Of a DNA stretch of 61,471 bases, positions 38,167 through 50,843 are shown one piece after another. This DNA is from Nemertoderma westbladi (taxonomy: Eukaryota > Xenacoelomorpha > Nemertodermatida > Nemertodermatidae). The stretch's first letter is position 1. The number at the start of each line of letters is the position of its first letter. The stretch spans positions 1 through 61,471 of the forward strand of contig JAUCBJ010004855.1 of NCBI GenBank assembly GCA_032718475.1, given 5' to 3'. Under the pieces are notes generated by a model, which was not told the DNA's origin, searched no databases, and saw only the letters and a program-made list of their open reading frames with translations. Made by a program: the position numbers and the translations under genes.

Positions 38167-39567
38167 ATGGCGGGGGATGGGGGCTCTACTGGTGTGCTAG
38201 GATTCGTTAGAGGCGTCGATTTTACTGGAAATCAATTCCATTCGGACGGGACAAACGGGTTTCCTAAGGACATTATAGAGATGTCGGGATTGCGGTGGCT
38301 TAAATCCAACCACAGCTCCCTAGAAGACATTCCCGTCGATGTATTCAAACTGAAAAATCTTGAACATCTCCATGTAAGTCACAATAACTTACGGAATATC
38401 CCAAATAAAGTGGCCGACTTGGAGTCATTGCGAAGTCTCTACGCCCATCACAACAAAATAGAGAGTTCCGCGATACCTCAGCAGCTGTTTGAGTTGGAAG
38501 AATTACAGGTGGTTGACCTGCGGGCGAACAGCCTGGAAGAGGTCCCGTTGAATGTGGAAGCCGCCACGAATTTATTGGTGCTAAACCTATCCCAGAACAA
38601 TCTGACCCAAATACCGGGCCAGATATTCGTGACGCTGACCGACCTGGTTACGCTGGACCTAAGCGACAACAAACTCGAGAGTCTACCTCCCCAACTACGA
38701 CGTCTCGCTCGTCTAGCCAACCTGCATCTCAACGACAACCCCCTGTCTCACGCCCAACTCCGCCAGCTCGCCAACATGTCCCATCTGCGCATCCTCCACA
38801 TCGGTAACACCCAGCGCACTCTCGCCAACTTCCCGGCCCAGCTGTCCAACCTGACGGCCCTGGAGGATCTCGACATATCCCGCAACCAACTGACCCAGAT
38901 CCCGCAGCCGGTATACCAGCTGGAGTCGTTGAGACGGCTAGACGTTTCGGACAACCTCATTGAGGAGCTCGTCGATGACTGTTGGACGAACCTGCGGGTA
39001 ATCAACCTGAGTCGCAACCGGATTGAAAGTCTCCCGAACTCGATCCAGCGGTGGACGCAGTTGAGGATGCTATACGTCTCCTCCAACAGACTGAGTTTCA
39101 AAGGACTTCCCCCGAGCATCGGGAAGCTCTCCAACCTCGAAGTGTTCGCGGCTTCCGACAACCGTCTCGAGATGGTCGTGGAAGGTCTGTTCCGTTGCCA
39201 CCGACTTCGTAGAATCCTGCTAGCCGACAACCGACTGATAACCCTCCCGGATTCCGTCCACTTCCTGGAGCGACTGGAGGAGTTGGACGTCCGCGGGAAC
39301 CCCGCGCTCATACTGCCGCCCAAACCGGTGCAGCGCGTGGAGAACAAGGGCGAGTTGTACGGGATACAGTTCAGTCTGAGACACCAGTTACAGCGTGCGG
39401 GGTTGGTCAGTAAGTCAGGGGGAGGCGTATCCCCGAGGCAGAGCAACCCGACGGCCCGGAGGTTGAGGATACATCGGCGACGGAATACTCCGTCTGAGCA
39501 GGACCCAAAGGAGAGCGATAAAGCCTTGCGCGGGTTGCGGGGAAGGGATGAGGACAGCAGTGAAGTG
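38167..39567 (+). CDS. FLII: flightless-1 homologue, exon 1 (leucine-rich repeat half)
   Basis: This encodes residues 1-467 of a protein homologous to flightless-1, an actin-binding scaffold and nuclear receptor/signalling cofactor of the gelsolin superfamily. The start ATG is preceded by an in-frame TAA (38155-38157), and the N-terminus TGVLGFVRGVDFTGNQF aligns with the family start. About 16 leucine-rich repeats run from residue ~15 to ~385, for example LEHLHVSHNNL (65-75) and LVTLDLSDNKL (160-170). They are followed by a basic linker with RRLRIHRRR. The frame continues to a TAG at 39601, but a strong donor (GAAGTG then GTGAGT, after 39567) ends the exon at 467 whole codons (phase 0), and the next coding exon is in phase at 46627. 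Codons in the 3' part are GC-rich, unlike the AT-rich surroundings, as expected of a conserved gene. The spliced protein would be about 1242 residues, close to the usual ~1250-1270. Confidence 0.96.
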
Positions 39568-42500
39568 GTGAGTTACGTACAACTACTGTTGGATAAGTAC
39601 TAGGTAACCAACCATAGTACTTAACCGGAAGAAAATGCGGTACTAAAAAAATAGATGATATTTATGTGAATAAATCGGTTATTTTTATGTGAATAATCAG
39701 TTGAATTTATGTGAATAATCGGTTATTTTTATGTGAATATTTGATTGCATTTATATGTGAATAATCGGTTGAATGATATGTGAATAATCGGTTATATTTG
39801 TGTGAATAATCGGTTGAATGATATGTGAATAATCGGTTATATTTGTGTAAATAATCGGTTGAATTGATATGTGAATAATCGGTTGAATGATATGTGAATA
39901 ATCGGTTATATTTGTGTGACTAATCGGTTGAATTTATGTGAATAATCGGTTATATTTATGTGAATAATTGATTGAGTTTATATATGAATAATCGGTTATA
40001 TTTATATGAATAATCGGTTGAATTGATATGTGAATAATCGGTTATTTTTATGTGAATATTTGATTGCATTTATATGTGAATAATCGGTTATATTTGTGTG
40101 AATAATCGGTTATATTTGTGTGAATAATCGTTGAATTTATGTGAATAATCGGTTATATTTATGTGAATAATTGATTGAGTTTATATATGAATAATCGGTT
40201 ATATTTGTGTGAAGAATCGGTTATATTTGTGTGAATAATCGGTTGAATTTATGTGAATAATCGGTTATATTTATGTGAATAATTGATTGAGTTTATATAT
40301 GAATAATCGGTTATATTTGTGTGAAGAATCGGTTATATTTGTGTGAATAATCGGTTGTATTTATATGAATAATCGGTTGAATTGATATGTGAATAATCGG
40401 TTGAATGATATGTGAATAATCGGTTATATTTGTGTAAATAATCGGTAGAATTGATATGTGAATAATCGGTTGAATGATATGTGAATAATCGGTTATATTT
40501 GTGTGAATAATTGATTGAGTTTATATGTGAATAATCGGTTATATTTATATGAATAATCGGTTGAATTGATATGTGAATAATCGATTGAATTTATGTGAAT
40601 AATCGGTTATATTTATGTGAATAATTGATTGAGTTTATATGTGAATAATCGGTTATATTTATGTCAATAATCGGTTGAATTTATGTGAATAATCGGTTAT
40701 ATTTATGTGAATAATTGATCGAATTTATATGTGAATAATCGATTATATTTATGTGAATAATCGGTTGAATTGATATGTGAATAATCGGTTGAATTTATGT
40801 GAATAATCGGTTATATTTATGTGAATAATCGGTTGAATTTATGTGAATAATCGGTTATATTTACCGGTATGTGAATAATTGATTGAATTTATATGTGAAT
40901 AATCGGTTGAGTTTATATGTGAATAATCGGTTATATTTATATGAATAATTAATTGAATAATCGGTTATATTTATGTGAATAATTGATTGAGTTTATATGT
41001 GAATAATCGGTTATATTTATGTGAATAATCGGTTGAATTTATGTGAACAATCGGTTATATTTATGTGAATAATTGATTGAATTTATATGTGAATAATCGA
41101 TTATATTTATGTGAATAATCGGTTGAATTTATATGTGAATAATCGGTTATATTTATGTGAATAATTAATTGAATAATCGGTTATATTTATGTGAATAATT
41201 GATTGAGTTTATATGTGAATAATCTGTTATATTTATGTGAATAATCGGTTGAATTTATGTGAACAATCGGTTATATTTATGTGAATAATTGATTGAATTT
41301 ATATGTGAATAATCGATTATATTTATGTGAATAATCGGTTGAATTTATATGTGAATAATCGGTTATATTTATGTGAATAATCGGTTATATTTGTGTGAAT
41401 AATCGGTTGAATTTAAGTGAATAATTGATTGAGTTTATATGTGAATAATCGGTTATATTTATATGAATAATCGGTTGAATTTATATGTGTATAATCGGTT
41501 ATATTTATGTGAATAGTCAGTTATATTTATGTGAATAATCGGTTATATTTATGTGAATAATCGGCTGAATTGATATGTGAATAATCGGTTATATTTGTGT
41601 AAATAATCGGTTGAATTGATATGTGAATAATCGGTTGAATGATATGTGAATACTCGGTTATATTTGTGTGAATAATTGATTGAGTTTATATGTGAATAAT
41701 CGGTTATATTTATGTGAATAATCGGTTGAATTTATGTGAATAATCGGTTATATTTATGTGAATAATTGATCGAATTTATATGTGAATAATCGATTATATT
41801 TATGTGAATAATCGGTTGAATTGATATGTGAATAATCGGTTGAATGATATGTGAATAATCGGTTATATTTGTGTAAATAATCGGTTGAATTGATATGTGA
41901 ATAATCGGTTGAATGATATGTGAATAATCGGTTATATTTGTGTGAATAATTGATTGAGTTTATATGTGAATAATCGGTTATATTTATATGAATAATCGGT
42001 TGAATTGATATGTGAATAATCGATTGAATTTATGTGAATAATCGGTTATATTTATGTGAATAATTGATTGAGTTTATATGTGAATAATCGGTTATATTTA
42101 TATGAATAATCGGTTGAATTGATTGTGAATAATCGGTTGAATTTATGTGAATAATCGGTTATATTTATGTGAATAATTGATTGAGTTTATATGTGAATAA
42201 TCGGTTGAATTTATGTGAATAATCGGTTATATTTATGTGAATAATTGATTGAATTAATATGTGAATAATCGATTATATTTATGTGAATAATCGGTTGAAT
42301 TTATATGTGAATAATCGGTTATATTTATGTGAATAATCGGTTGTATTTGTGTGAATAATCGGTTGAATTTATGTTAATAATTGATTGAGTTTATATGTGA
42401 ATAATCGGTTATATTTATGTGAATAATCGGTTATATTTATGTGAATAATTGATTGAGTTTATAAGTGAATAATCGGTTATATTTATGTGAATAATCGGTT

Positions 42501-45500
42501 GAATTTGTGTGAATATTCGGTTATATTTATGTGAATAATTGATTGAATTTATATGTGAATAATCGATTATATTTATGTGAATAATTGATTGAGTTTATAT
42601 GTGAATAATCGGTTATATTTATATGAATAATCGGTTGAATTGATATGTGAATAATCGGTTGAATTTATGTGAATAATCGGTTATATTTATATGAATAATT
42701 GATTGAGTTTATATGTGAATAATCGGTTATATTTATGTGAATAATCGGTTGAATTTATGTGAATAATTGATTGAATTTATATGTGAATAATCGATTATAT
42801 TTATGTGAATAATTGATTGAGTTTATATGTGAATAATCGGTTATATTTATATGAATAATCGGTTGAATTGATATGTGAATAATCGGTTGAATTTATGTGA
42901 ATAATCGGTTATATTTATGTGAATAATCGGTTGAATTTATGTGAATAATCGGTTATATTTACCGGTATGTGAATAATTGATTGAATTTATATGTGAATAA
43001 TCGATTATATTTATGTGAATAATCGGTTGAGTTTATATGTGAATAATCGGTTATATTTATATGAATAATCGGTTGAATCGATATGTGAATAATCGGTTAT
43101 ATTTATGTGAATAATTAATTGAATAATCGGTTATATTTATATGAATAATCGGTTGAATTGATATGTGAATAATCGGTTATTTTTATGTGAATATTTGATT
43201 GCATTTATATGTGAATAATCGGTTATATTTGTGTGAATAATCGGTTATATTTGTGTGAATAATCGTTGAATTTATGTGAATAATCGGTTATATTTATGTG
43301 AATAATTGATTGAGTTTATATATGAATAATCGGTTATATTTGTGTGAAGAATCGGTTATATTTGTGTGAATAATCGGTTGAATTTATGTGAATAATCGGT
43401 TATATTTATGTGAATAATTGATTGAGTTTATATATGAATAATCGGTTGTATTTATATGAATAATCGGTTGAATTGATATGTGAATAATCGGTTGAATGAT
43501 ATGTGAATAATCGGTTATATTTGTGTAAATAATCGGTTGAATTGATATGTGAATAATCGGTTGAATGATATGTGAATAATCGGTTATATTTGTGTGAATA
43601 ATTGATTGAGTTTATATGTAAATAATCGGTTATATTTATATGAATAATCGGTTGAATTGATATGTGAATAATCGATTGAATTTATGTGAATAATCGGTTA
43701 TATTTATGTGAATAATTGATTGAGTTTATATGTGAATAATCGGTTATATTTATGTCAATAATCGGTTGAATTTATGTGAATAATCGGTTATATTTATGTG
43801 AATAATTGATCGAATTTATATGTGAATAATCGATTATATTTATGTGAATAATCGGTTGAATTGATATGTGAATAATCGGTTGAATTTATGTGAATAATCG
43901 GTTATATTTATGTGAATAATCGGTTGAATTTATGTGAATAATCGGTTATATTTACCGGTATGTGAATAATTGATTGAATTTATATGTGAATAATCGGTTG
44001 AGTTTATATGTGAATAATCGGTTATATTTATATGAATAATTAATTGAATAATCGGTTATATTTATGTGAATAATTGATTGAGTTTATATGTGAATAATCG
44101 GTTATATTTATGTGAATAATCGGTTGAATTTATGTGAACAATCGGTTATATTTATGTGAATAATCGGTTGAATTGATATGTGAATAATCGGTTATATTTA
44201 TGTGAATAATCGGTTATATTTGTGTGAATAATCGGTTGAATTTAAGTGAATAATTGATTGAGTTTATATGTGAATAATCGGTTATATTTATATGAATAAT
44301 CGGTTGAATTTATATGTGGATAATCGGTTATATTTATGTGAATAATTAATTGAATAATCGGTTATATTTATGTGAATAATTGATTGAATTTATATGTGAA
44401 TAATCTATTATATTTATGTGAATAATCGGTTATATTTATGTGAATAATTAATTGAATAATCGGTTATATTTATGTGAATAATTGATTGAATTTATATGTG
44501 AATAATCGATTATATTTATGTAAATAATCCGATATATTTATGTGAATAATCGGTTGAATTTATATGTGAATAATCCGATATATTTATGTGAATAATCGGC
44601 TGAATTTATATGTGAATAATCGGTTGTATTTATGTGAATAATCGGCTGAATTTATATGTGAATAATCGGTTATATTTATGTGAATAATCGGTTATATTTA
44701 TGTGAAAAATCGGTTATATTTATGTGAAACATCGGTTATATTTATGTGAATAATCGGTTGAATTGATATGTGAATAATCGGTTATATTTGTGTGAAAAAT
44801 CAGTTAAATTTATGTGAATAATCGGCTGAATTGATATGTGAATAATCGGTTGTATTTATGTGAATAGTCAAGTTATATTTATGTGAATAATCGGTTGAAT
44901 TGATATGTGAATAATCGGTTATATTTATGTGAATAATCGGCTGAATTGATATGTGAATAATCGGTTGTATTTATGTGAATAGTCAAGGTATATTTATGTG
45001 AATAATCGGTTGAATTGATATGTGAATAATCGGTTGAATTGATATGTGAATAATCGGTTATATTTATGTGAATAATCGTTTATATTTATGTGAATTATCG
45101 GCTGAATTGATATATGAATAATCGGTTGTATTTATGTGAATAGTCAAGTTATATTTATGTGAATAATCGGTTATGTTTATGTGAATAATCGGTTATATTT
45201 CTGTGAATAATCGGTTGAATTGATATGTGAATAATCGGTTATATTTATGTGAATAGTCAAGTTATATTTATGTGAATAATCGGTTGAATTGATATGTGAA
45301 TAATCGGTTGAATTGATATGTGAATAATCGGTTATATTTATGTGAATAATCGCCTGAATTGATATGTGAATAATCGGTTATATTTATGTGAATAATCGGT
45401 TGAATTGATATGTGAATAATCGGTTATATTTATGTGAATAGTCAAGTTATATTTATGTGAATAATCGGTTGAATTGATATGTGAATAATCGGTTGTATTT

Positions 45501-46626
45501 ATGTGAATAATCGCCTGAATTGATATGTGAATAATCGGTTATATTTATGTGAATAGTCAGTTATATTTATGTGAATAATCGGTTATATTTATGTGAATAA
45601 TCGGTTGAATTGATATGTGAATAATCGGTTATATTTATGTGAATAATCGCCTGAATTGATATGTGAATAATCGGTTATATTTATGTGAATAGTCAGTTAT
45701 ATTTATGTGAATAATCGGTTATATTTATGTGAATAATCGGTTGAATTGATCTGTGAATAATCGGTTATATTTATGTGAATAGTCAAGTTATATTTATGTG
45801 AATAATCGGTTGAATTGATATGTGAATAATCGGTTGTATTTATGTGAATAATCGGTTGAATTGATATGTGAATAATCGGTTGAATTGATATGTGAATAAT
45901 CGGTTATATTTATGTGAATAATCGGTTATATTTATGTGAATAATCGGTTGAATTGATATGTGAATAATCGGTTATATTTATGTGAATAGTCAAGTTATTT
46001 TTATGTGAATAATCGGCTGAATTGATATATGAATAATCGGTTGTATTTATGTGAATAGTCAAGTTATATTTATGTGAATAATCGGTTATATTTATGTGAA
46101 TAATCGGTTATATTTATGTGAATAATCGGTTGAATTGATATGTGAATAATCGGTTATATTTATGTGAATAGTCAAGTTATATTTATGTGAATAATCGGTT
46201 GAATTGATATGTGAATAATCGGTTGAATTGATATGATGTGAATAATCGGTTATATTTATGTGAATAATCGCCTGAATTGATATGTGAATAATCGGTTATA
46301 TTTATGTGAATTGAATAGTCAGTTATATCTATGTGAATAATCGGTTATATTTATGTGAATAATCGGTTGAATTGATATGTGAATAATCGGTTATATTTAT
46401 GTGAATAGTCAAGTTATATTTATGTGAATAATCGGTTGAATTGATATGTGAATAATCGGTTATATTTATGTGAATAGTCAGTTATATTTATGTGAATAAT
46501 CGGTTATATTTATGTGAATAATCGGTTGAATTGATATGTGAATAATCGGTTGAATGATATGTTAATAATGGTTATATTTATGTCAATAATTATATATTTA
46601 TTTACCAATTAATTGCGTTTCTACAG
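39568..46626 (+). repeat. FLII intron made of a 22-24-bp minisatellite
   Basis: The 7059-bp intron starts GTGAGTTACG and ends TTTCTACAG. From about 39655 to 46590 it is a tandem array of some 300 units built on GTGAATAATCGGTT, followed by one of a few tails (ATATTTAT, GAATTGATAT, GAATTTAT, GAATGATAT). Variants include GTGAATAATTGATTGAGTTT, GTGAATAGTCAAG and an ACCGGTATG insertion. Only about 90 bp at the 5' end and 35 bp at the 3' end are not repeat. Different tails dominate in different parts; GAATAGTCAAG units are confined to about 44.8-46.5 kb. Confidence 0.97.
40013..44160. repeat. internal ~1-kb duplication within the intron minisatellite
   Basis: The block at about 40013-41070 recurs at about 43148-44160 with the same order of rare variants. 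These are TATTTTTATGTGAATATTTG (TTTGATTGCATTT type), a GAATAATCGTTG unit lacking one G, GTGAAGAATCGG, and ACCGGTATG (40863 and 43954). The offset is 3135 bp at the start and 3091 bp later; one 44-bp pair of units was lost in the second copy. A third ACCGGTATG lies at 42961. Confidence 0.75.
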
Positions 46627-48954
46627 GCGGGTGAAGAAATGGAGAAAGCGGTCAGGAAGAAACGATGGGACGAGATGCTAAACAGACCGGATCTCGACTA
46701 TTCCGAATTCTTCTCTGACGACGTCGGGAAATATCCGGGGATTACCGTGTGGCAGATCGAGAACTTCTACCCGGTGATCGTAGAAGATGAGTTCCATGGC
46801 AAGTTGTACGTGGCCGACTGCTACATCGTATTGAAGACGAGTTACGACGATAAAGGCAATCTCTTGTGGTTTATCTACTACTGGATCGGAGGAGATTGTA
46901 CCACGGACAAGAAGGCGTGTTCCGCTATACACTCAGTGAATCTACGGAATATGTTGGGATCAATGGACCGAACCCATCGAGAAGAGATGGGGGAGGAGTC
47001 GGAAGAATTCCTAGAGATATTCGATAATGACGTCACTTACGTGGAAGGCGGTACCGAGAGCGGATTCCTCCCGGTGGAAGTTGAGACGGTTGAGACGCGA
47101 TTGTACCGGGTGACGGAGACGCCGCGACTGTGGCTGGACCCGGTGCGGGTCTCGTTGGACTCGTTGGACCCCCGGTACGTGTACCTGGCGGACGCGGGGA
47201 CCGCCATCTACGCGTGGTGCGGCGCGCAGTCCCGCCCCTTGGTGCGCTCCAAGGCGCGACTCGCCGCCGCCAAGATCAACCAGAACGATCGTAAAGGCCA
47301 ATCCGAGTTGGCGATCGTCGCCCAGGGTGGGGAATCTCCCGAGTTCTTCGCGGCGCTCGGTTCTCCTCCCGTCGACAAGTTCCGTCCGACGCAGAAACGC
47401 GATTTATCCGCCGGCGAGCCCATCCTTTACAAGGTGACCATGGGTAACGGCTACCTGGAGCTGCCCCAGGTCGAGCTCCCCTCAGGGAGACTTACCCACG
47501 ATCTACTCCACTCCAAGTGCGTCTACATCCTGGACAGCAACTCGGATATGTTCATCTGGTTGGGCCGACGGAGCGCGCGGCTGCTGCGAGCGGCCGCGCT
47601 CAAACTGTCGCAGGAGTTGAGTCGGTTGCTGCCGCAGCCCCAGTGGCCACGCGTCGCGTCTGTCTCCCGAGTTCTCGAGGGCTGTGAGACGCAGATATTC
47701 AAGAGTAAGTTCGCTGGTTGGGACGATATAGTGGCGGTGGACTACTCAAAGCTCGCCGCTAAGGGGCCCTTGGTTAGCAGCGACGCCAACAAGGCCGAGA
47801 CCAAGTACGACTTATCGAGTTTGTTTATGCCGCGGCAACCCGAGATGTCGGACGAAGAGGCCAACGAACTCGTAGAGGAATGGAACGACGATCTCTCCTC
47901 GATAGAGGGGCTCGTCTTCGACGGGAAGAACTTCGAGCGGCTTCCCAAGTCGGAGTTCGGGAACTTCTACAGTAAGGATTGTTTCGTGTTCGTTTGTCGC
48001 TACTTCGTTCCTCCGGACGAGGGCGCCGAGGAGACTGACGATGATGTGGATGAGGAGTTGGAGACAGTGGTCTACTTCTGGGAGGGGCGACACGCCGGCA
48101 CCATGGGATGGCTAAACTTCACCTTCGGTTTGCTTAAAAACCTCGAGAAACACTTTGAGGATAAAATGGAAGTCGTGAAGATGCAGCAGCAGCAGGAGAA
48201 TATCAAGTTCCTCAGCCACTTTCATAAGAAGTTTGTTGTGCATCGGGGCTCGAGACGGGATCGCAGGGGTTCGAGCCCGAGTTTGTACGAAGTGCGACGA
48301 CCCGGGGGCTCCATCTGCACGAGGTGCATCGAGATCGATGTCGACGCTGGCAACCTCAACTCGGAGTTCGTTTATGTGCTGCGGGTGCCCTGGAGCAGCG
48401 GGGAGTCGGGGGTTGTCTACGCGTGGACCGGAGGGAAAGCTGACGCTGGGTTGGCGGCTTCCCTGGACGGATTGGTGGAACTCCTGTACGGAGGTTCCGA
48501 TTACACGGTCCAGAGCGTCATGGAGGGGGATGAGCCGGAGCATTTCTTCTGGGTTGGAATCGGGGGGAAGAAGGATTACGATACGGAGGCTGATTTCTAC
48601 CGGAAGTCGCGATTGTTCCGGTGTTCCAACGACAAGGGTTACTTCTCCGTGAGCGAGAAATGTTCGGATTTCTGTCAGGATGATCTCTCGGACGAGGATC
48701 TCATGTTGCTAGACACCGGGGCCGAGGTATTCCTGTGGGTCGGGCCTCGCAGCTCCGATGTGGAGCTGAAGTTGGCCTTTAAGTGCGCACAAGTCTACAT
48801 ACAGAATCTCCGAGCCAAAGGGGAGACGAGGAAATTTATTCTCACAAGGAAAAACAAGGAGCCGAAGAAGCTGCAGCGGTGTTTCCATGGTTGGGACCAG
48901 CCCAAGAGGGAGTTAACTCATCTAGAGAAACCTTTAGCGTGGTATTTCCAATAA
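46627..48954 (+). CDS. FLII: flightless-1 homologue, exon 2 (gelsolin-like half)
   Basis: This is the in-phase continuation of the exon ending at 39567. The acceptor TTTCTACAG precedes GCGGGTGAAGAAATG, so four codons (AGEE) come before the first ATG of the exon. It encodes residues 468-1242: the whole gelsolin homology region of six repeats in one exon. Landmarks are DYSEFF (~491-496), ADCYIVLKTSYDD, IYYWIGG, KACSAIHSVNLRNMLG, CVYILDSNSDMFIWLGRR, VYFWEGRHAGTMGW, EPEHFFWVGIGG, FRCSNDKGYFSVSEKCSDFC and a C-terminal CFHGW. The gelsolin-like repeats bind actin in family members. An acidic loop (DEGAEETDDDVDEELE) interrupts repeat 4, as in other flightless proteins. There are no stops or frameshifts, so the gene looks functional. 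It ends in TAA at 48952-48954. High GC third positions contrast sharply with the intron. Confidence 0.97.
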   Translation, partial: AGEEMEKAVRKKRWDEMLNRPDLDYSEFFSDDVGKYPGITVWQIENFYPVIVEDEFHGKLYVADCYIVLKTSYDDKGNLLWFIYYWIGGDCTTDKKACSAIHSVNLRNMLGSMDRTHREEMGEESEEFLEIFDNDVTYVEGGTESGFLPVEVETVETRLYRVTETPRLWLDPVRVSLDSLDPRYVYLADAGTAIYAWCGAQSRPLVRSKARLAAAKINQNDRKGQSELAIVAQGGESPEFFAALGSPPVDKFRPTQKRDLSAGEPILYKVTMGNGYLELPQVELPSGRLTHDLLHSKCVYILDSNSDMFIWLGRRSARLLRAAALKLSQELSRLLPQPQWPRVASVSRVLEGCETQIFKSKFAGWDDIVAVDYSKLAAKGPLVSSDANKAETKYDLSSLFMPRQPEMSDEEANELVEEWNDDLSSIEGLVFDGKNFERLPKSEFGNFYSKDCFVFVCRYFVPPDEGAEETDDDVDEELETVVYFWEGRHAGTMGWLNFTFGLLKNLEKHFEDKMEVVKMQQQQENIKFLSHFHKKFVVHRGSRRDRRGSSPSLYEVRRPGGSICTRCIEIDVDAGNLNSEFVYVLRVPWSSGESGVVYAWTGGKADAGLAASLDGLVELLYGGSDYTVQSVMEGDEPEHFFWVGIGGKKDYDTEADFYRKSRLFRCSNDKGYFSVSEKCSDFCQDDLSDEDLMLLDTGAEVFLWVGPRSSDVELKLAFKCAQVYIQNLRAKGETRKFILTRKNKEPKKLQRCFHGWDQPKRELTHLEKPLAWYFQ

Positions 48955-50183
48955 CAATCATCGTCTTGTTAAATGAAACTGTGCTCGCAGATACTTTTAG
49001 TAATTAATTATATACGAACAGTTTATACGTTTGCATAATTAAATAATATTATAAAGTCTTTATATTATATATGAATAATGAAAAAATACAATAGAATCTA
49101 AATTCTAGTAGTCGTATAATAATATATTACAGGAATAACATTTAATTTAATTTTTAATTATAAGTATAACAAATAATTCCAGAATTTCTAGTCATTTCGT
49201 CATATGTTACTGTCGTGTGGTTGTACTTTCCTACATTATAATAAATCTACAGTGGAATAATCCGAATTATTCCACACTGTATATATAACCCGAAACTCCA
49301 TAACCCATATATATTTCCTTAAAATAAATTAATGTTCAAATTAATTCACAACACTAAAGATCGCCTCACCGTCATCAACAAGAGTAACTTGAGGATGGAT
49401 AGAACGAGAAGATATTCTAATGTCTTGTCGGATTTATTTTGTGTTCCAAAGGTAATCTCTAATTTATTAGATAAGTTCATCAGGAAAACCAAATTTATAT
49501 CATCTGTAATTTTGTAGTCCACCGGTATAAGCTTCTTACTGCAATAGCTTAAGGTCACAAGAGATATACAACTGGAGGGAAGAGTGGAAGATTTTGAAGC
49601 CATCCTGAAGACTTATATTCTTAGCAGATATTACCATCATGACCCGTAGTCATTTTCTGATGACACGGACCCTCCCAAATTGTTCTATATCTTTGTCATA
49701 TCATATTGCGTAAAATTTGAAACAACTAGTTCAGCTCATCGTGGTTGTTACCATGAAGCCGGAATTTTTGATTTTGCCTCTAAATTATTTTTTATTTTAA
49801 AAGCGTTTTAAAAAAAAGTGTTTTGCGAAATCTCACCCTCCGTATCGTGGCCATACCTCACATTTGTCTTGAATTTTACATCCCATTGGAAAGCTTGCGT
49901 TACAAGAATTCCAAATATGCAATAATGTTTGAGTTTCGTTGGGGAGCAGCTACGATATGGGCCAATGCCAACCATATTGACCATAAGTCGCGTACGTACG
50001 GGACAGAAAATATACAAAAATTTAATTATTTGCGAATGAATGGTCGGTTGGCTTTGATAATTTAATTGCCGAATACACTAAAATCGGTCCCCTCCTGCTG
50101 TGATACACTGAAACCACAGTTTGAGTTTGTTATAGGAAAATCTACATCGAATAAAAAAACTACGGGACATTTTTCAAATTTTG
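48955..50183. other. FLII 3' flank, non-coding
   Basis: AT-rich sequence with no supportable gene. A small hairpin GTGGAATAAT / ATTATTCCAC lies at 49252-49275. Short frames on both strands (49332-49517, 49346-49603, 49808-50065) overlap one another and resemble nothing I recognise. No DNAH1 exon is visible on the - strand. Confidence 0.5.
49038..49328 (+). terminator. candidate FLII polyadenylation signals
   Basis: Downstream of the FLII stop there is ATTAAA at 49038-49043 and AATAAA at 49240-49245 and 49323-49328, in AT-rich sequence. Any of them could end the transcript. Because the region is AT-rich, chance matches are likely. Confidence 0.35.
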
Positions 50184-50843
50184 TTATTTGTGATTATAGA
50201 TTATTTGTGATTATAGATTATTTGTGATTACGGATTATTTGTGATTACGGATTATTTGTGATTACGGATTATTTGTGATTATAGATTATTTGTGATTACG
50301 GATTATTTGTGATTACGGATTATTTGTGATTACGGATTATTTGTGATTATAGATTATTTGTGATTATAGATTATTTGTGATTACGGATTATTTGTGATTA
50401 CGGATTATTTGTGATTACGGATTATTTGTGATTACGGATTATTTGTGATTACGGATTATTTGTGATTACGGATTATTTGTGATTATAGATTATTTGTGAT
50501 TATAGATTATTTGTGATTATAGATTATTTGTGATTACGGATTATTTGTGATTACGGATTATTTGTGATTACGGATTATTTGTGATTATAGATTATTTGTG
50601 ATTATAGATTATTTGTGATTATAGATTATTTGTGATTATAGATTATTTGTGATTACGGATTATTTGTGATTACGGATTATTTGTGATTACGGATTATTTG
50701 TGATTACGGATTATTTGTGATTACGGATTATTTGTGATTACGGATTATTTGTGATTACGGATTATTTGTGATTACGGATTATTTGTGATTACGGATTATT
50801 TGTGATTACGGATTATTTGTGATTACGGATTATTTGTGATTAT
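50184..50843. repeat. 17-bp minisatellite with two unit types
   Basis: About 38 copies of ATTATTTGTGATTACGG or its variant ATTATTTGTGATTATAG. Apart from this two-base switch (CGG versus TAG) the copies are identical. Reading left to right, run lengths of TAG type (T) and CGG type (C) are T2 C3 T1 C3 T2 C6 T3 C3 T4 C11. Confidence 0.95.

Noticed and set aside
38478-39446. - strand frames of 86 and 232 codons opposite FLII exon 1
   Set aside because: Shadow frames of a GC-rich conserved exon; the + strand protein is unambiguous.
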